From: an uncultured Clostridia bacterium
GTDB taxonomy: Bacteria > Bacillota > Clostridia > UBA1381
Assembly: GCA_947626135.1 (NCBI GenBank)
Contig: CANQQZ010000011.1
Span: forward strand, 1-64,000
DNA length: 64,000 nt
Direction of reading: 5' to 3'
Every line of letters begins with the position of its first letter. Positions within the stretch are counted from its first letter, which is position 1. A program made the position numbers and the translations under genes. Of the stretch, positions 62,159-64,000 are shown one piece after another. The notes under the pieces were generated by a model. It was given only the letters and a program-made list of their open reading frames with translations, was not told the origin of the DNA and ran no database searches.

Positions 62159-64000
62159 ATGAAAAGAAGAATTACAGCGCTGGTTTTGGCGGCAATCATG
62201 ACGCTCGGCGCGGCGCCCGCGGCATTAGCGGCGGATGATGATTACGCGAACCGCGGACAGGTATGCGATATGCTGCTTGCGGCGGCTGACGACTATAACC
62301 CCGGGGTTGTAAAAACGGATATTTTAAAGGGATATGAGGACGGGCAGCTTCATGAGGAGCGCGACGTAACGAGAGCAGAGGCGCTCGTAATGCTTAAGCG
62401 CGCGTTCGGCGATATCCCCGAGATCAAGGGTGCGAACAAATACATAGCCATTCCTACGGAGAACTTCACAGATATCCCGGCCTGGGCGAAGGACGAGCTT
62501 TCAGACGTATTTGACGCGGGAATCGTCGCGGGAAAAGCTGAGGGCATATTCGCGCCGGACGATAACGTTAAGGTGTCCGAAATGGAGCTGTTTATACAGC
62601 GCATGTACCGTGTGTTCGGTACGAATCTGAAGGATGATTTCTACCAGACGGTTAATTATGACAAGCTTAATAACATTTCCATTCCCGAGGGACAATCATC
62701 TGCCGGAACAATGTCCAGCGAATATGTTTCGGAGCAGCTTAAGGACATTATCAAGGGAGTTTCGGAGTCAAATCCCCAAAAGGGCTCGATGGAAAGCAAA
62801 ATAAAAACGCTTTACGACAATTATCTTAACAAGGAGGCGCGAAACGCTCAGGGCTACGAGCCGATAAAGCCGTATCTTGACGAGATAGACGCGGCGAAAA
62901 GTGTTTCTGATTTTGTCGGCAATGCAGCGATAGAGCAATTCCTCGGCTTTTCGGTGGATTTGGATGATATGGATTCGACGCACTACGCGGATCACTTCGG
63001 CACCATAGCTATAAGCGACAAGGACATGTACGAGGGTAAGGATGATAACAAAAAGGCGGCGTATTTTAAATATATGAAAAAGCTCTTTACGCTTGTAGGC
63101 TATTCGGATGAGGACGCAGAAGCAGCGGCGCAGGCGGACTTTGATATAGAAACGCAGATTGCCGAGGCAAGCCTGTCCGCTATTGACCAGTATGATATAG
63201 AGAAAACCTACAACGTGTACACGCTTGACGAAATAAGCGCACTGTTCAAGAATATAGACATTAGCAAAGTATTCGAGGACAGCGGTTTAAAGAACAAGGA
63301 TAGATTTATCGTCTATGACCCAGGCGCGATGGAAAAGATGGCGGAGCTTCTTGACGATAAAAATCTCGACGCTTTAAAAACGGCGGCAAAAATTAATTTA
63401 ATTCAAAGATACGCCGCTTATCTGAGCGATGATTTTGTTCAGGCAAGCAAGACTTACGACTCGGAGGTATACGGTATCGAGGGCGACCGCGGCGATGAAA
63501 TGGAAGCGGCTATGATGGTAAACGACTGTCTCGAGTGGTATGTCGGCGAGCTGTATACGGACAAATATATTGATGAAAAGACGGTATCTGACATAACGAA
63601 AATGATAACGGATATGATAGACATTTACCGTGAGAGAATACAAAATCTCGACTGGATGAGCGAGACAACGAAGGAAAAGGCGCTCAACAAGCTTGATACC
63701 ATGGGCATGAAGGTCTGTGTGCCGGATAAACTTATGCCGTCGGCGCTTGATGATACGGAGCTTGCAAGCTATGACGAGGGCGGCTCGCTTGTGGAAAATC
63801 TGATGGCGATAAAAGACGCTCATACCGCCGACGCGATCGCGAACGAGGGCAAGGAGGTTGACCATTCGCAGTGGGTTATGTCTCCGCAGACTGTAAACGC
63901 CTGCTATATGCCGAACTTTAACGATATTACCATATGCGCGGGAATTGTGCAGACGCCGGGCGTTTACTCCTCCGACTCGTCATACGAAGCAAATCTCGGC
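62159..64000 (+). CDS. SLH-domain M13 (neprilysin/PepO-type) metallopeptidase (partial, C-terminus cut)
   Basis: 614 codons are visible from ATG 62159, with GCAGGAGGAA upstream; the gene runs off the right edge. Signal peptide MKRRITALVLAAIMTLGAAP (cleavage near residue 24). Two SLH-like segments follow: 'DVTRAEALVMLKRAFG' (about 30-82) and 'FTDIPAWAKDELSDVFDAG' to 'RMYRVFG' (about 100-150). Then comes the M13 N-terminal helical domain (about 195-600: 'QIAEASLS', 'IQRYAAYLSDDF', 'WMSETTKEKALNKLDTM'). The window ends at 'VNACYMPNFNDITICAGIVQ', just before the expected HExxH zinc site, so catalysis cannot be checked. Likely a wall-associated peptidase. Confidence 0.87.
   Translation, partial: MKRRITALVLAAIMTLGAAPAALAADDDYANRGQVCDMLLAAADDYNPGVVKTDILKGYEDGQLHEERDVTRAEALVMLKRAFGDIPEIKGANKYIAIPTENFTDIPAWAKDELSDVFDAGIVAGKAEGIFAPDDNVKVSEMELFIQRMYRVFGTNLKDDFYQTVNYDKLNNISIPEGQSSAGTMSSEYVSEQLKDIIKGVSESNPQKGSMESKIKTLYDNYLNKEARNAQGYEPIKPYLDEIDAAKSVSDFVGNAAIEQFLGFSVDLDDMDSTHYADHFGTIAISDKDMYEGKDDNKKAAYFKYMKKLFTLVGYSDEDAEAAAQADFDIETQIAEASLSAIDQYDIEKTYNVYTLDEISALFKNIDISKVFEDSGLKNKDRFIVYDPGAMEKMAELLDDKNLDALKTAAKINLIQRYAAYLSDDFVQASKTYDSEVYGIEGDRGDEMEAAMMVNDCLEWYVGELYTDKYIDEKTVSDITKMITDMIDIYRERIQNLDWMSETTKEKALNKLDTMGMKVCVPDKLMPSALDDTELASYDEGGSLVENLMAIKDAHTADAIANEGKEVDHSQWVMSPQTVNACYMPNFNDITICAGIVQTPGVYSSDSSYEANLG

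Overview
The window reads as a chromosome segment of an anaerobic, Gram-positive Clostridia-type Firmicute, probably a gut or plant-fibre commensal. Supporting signs are: a glg operon that carries the Firmicutes-type glgD, RNase Y, a BlaI/M56 regulatory pair, SLH-domain surface anchors, an infC-rpmI-rplT operon with an attenuator-like leader, strong Shine-Dalgarno sites, and many sigma-A promoters with 17-bp spacers. Species and family are not asserted. No tRNA, rRNA, CRISPR array, phage or insertion sequence was recognised.

Layout. 1-134: start of a leftward ClC-type channel gene, cut by the edge. 717-20136: two giant secreted proteins in one operon (2576 aa, and a 3891-aa SLH-anchored GLUG/InlB-repeat adhesin). 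20195-21614: a small operon (HdeD-like DUF308 membrane protein, two-TM K+ channel) behind tandem promoters and a structured leader. 21676-24347: leftward blaI, M56 peptidase and membrane partner, with BlaI-type operators. 24583-28065: a 1160-aa secreted paralogue of the first giant protein. 28216-30694: lactate dehydrogenase (leftward), then the IF3/L35/L20 operon. 30826-37654: L,D-transpeptidase, YmdB phosphodiesterase, hisH/hisF separated by inverted repeats, a small membrane protein, and rny between two structured RNA regions. 37794-48794: glycogen cluster glgB-glgC-glgD, then glgA-glgP-GH13 from a second promoter. 48814-52003: rsmE, sirtuin, membrane-anchored CbiK-like protein, radical SAM. 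52010-56836: MATE exporter and GH43 (leftward) divergent from a GH29 fucosidase. 56907-59573: a secreted papain-like protease. 59621-61966: an OPT transporter with two single-base frameshifts plus a PqqD-like protein. 62042-64000: an SLH/M13 metallopeptidase cut by the right edge.

Themes. Cell-surface biology is heavily represented: giant beta-rich proteins, SLH anchors, two extracellular peptidases and an L,D-transpeptidase. A short 'KAFLWD'-type beta domain recurs in three of the secreted proteins. Carbohydrate use (GH43, GH29) sits near glycogen storage and turnover (GlgB/C/D/A/P plus a GH13), and lactate dehydrogenase suggests fermentation. Least explained are the RNA-level features: the rny gene with a roughly 250-nt folded leader and an apparent AUA start, a folded RNA just 3' of rny, and the folded leader before the DUF308/K+ channel operon. 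Also unusual are basic Lys/Ala tails on three glycogen enzymes and a CbiK homologue that seems to have lost both metal-binding histidines.
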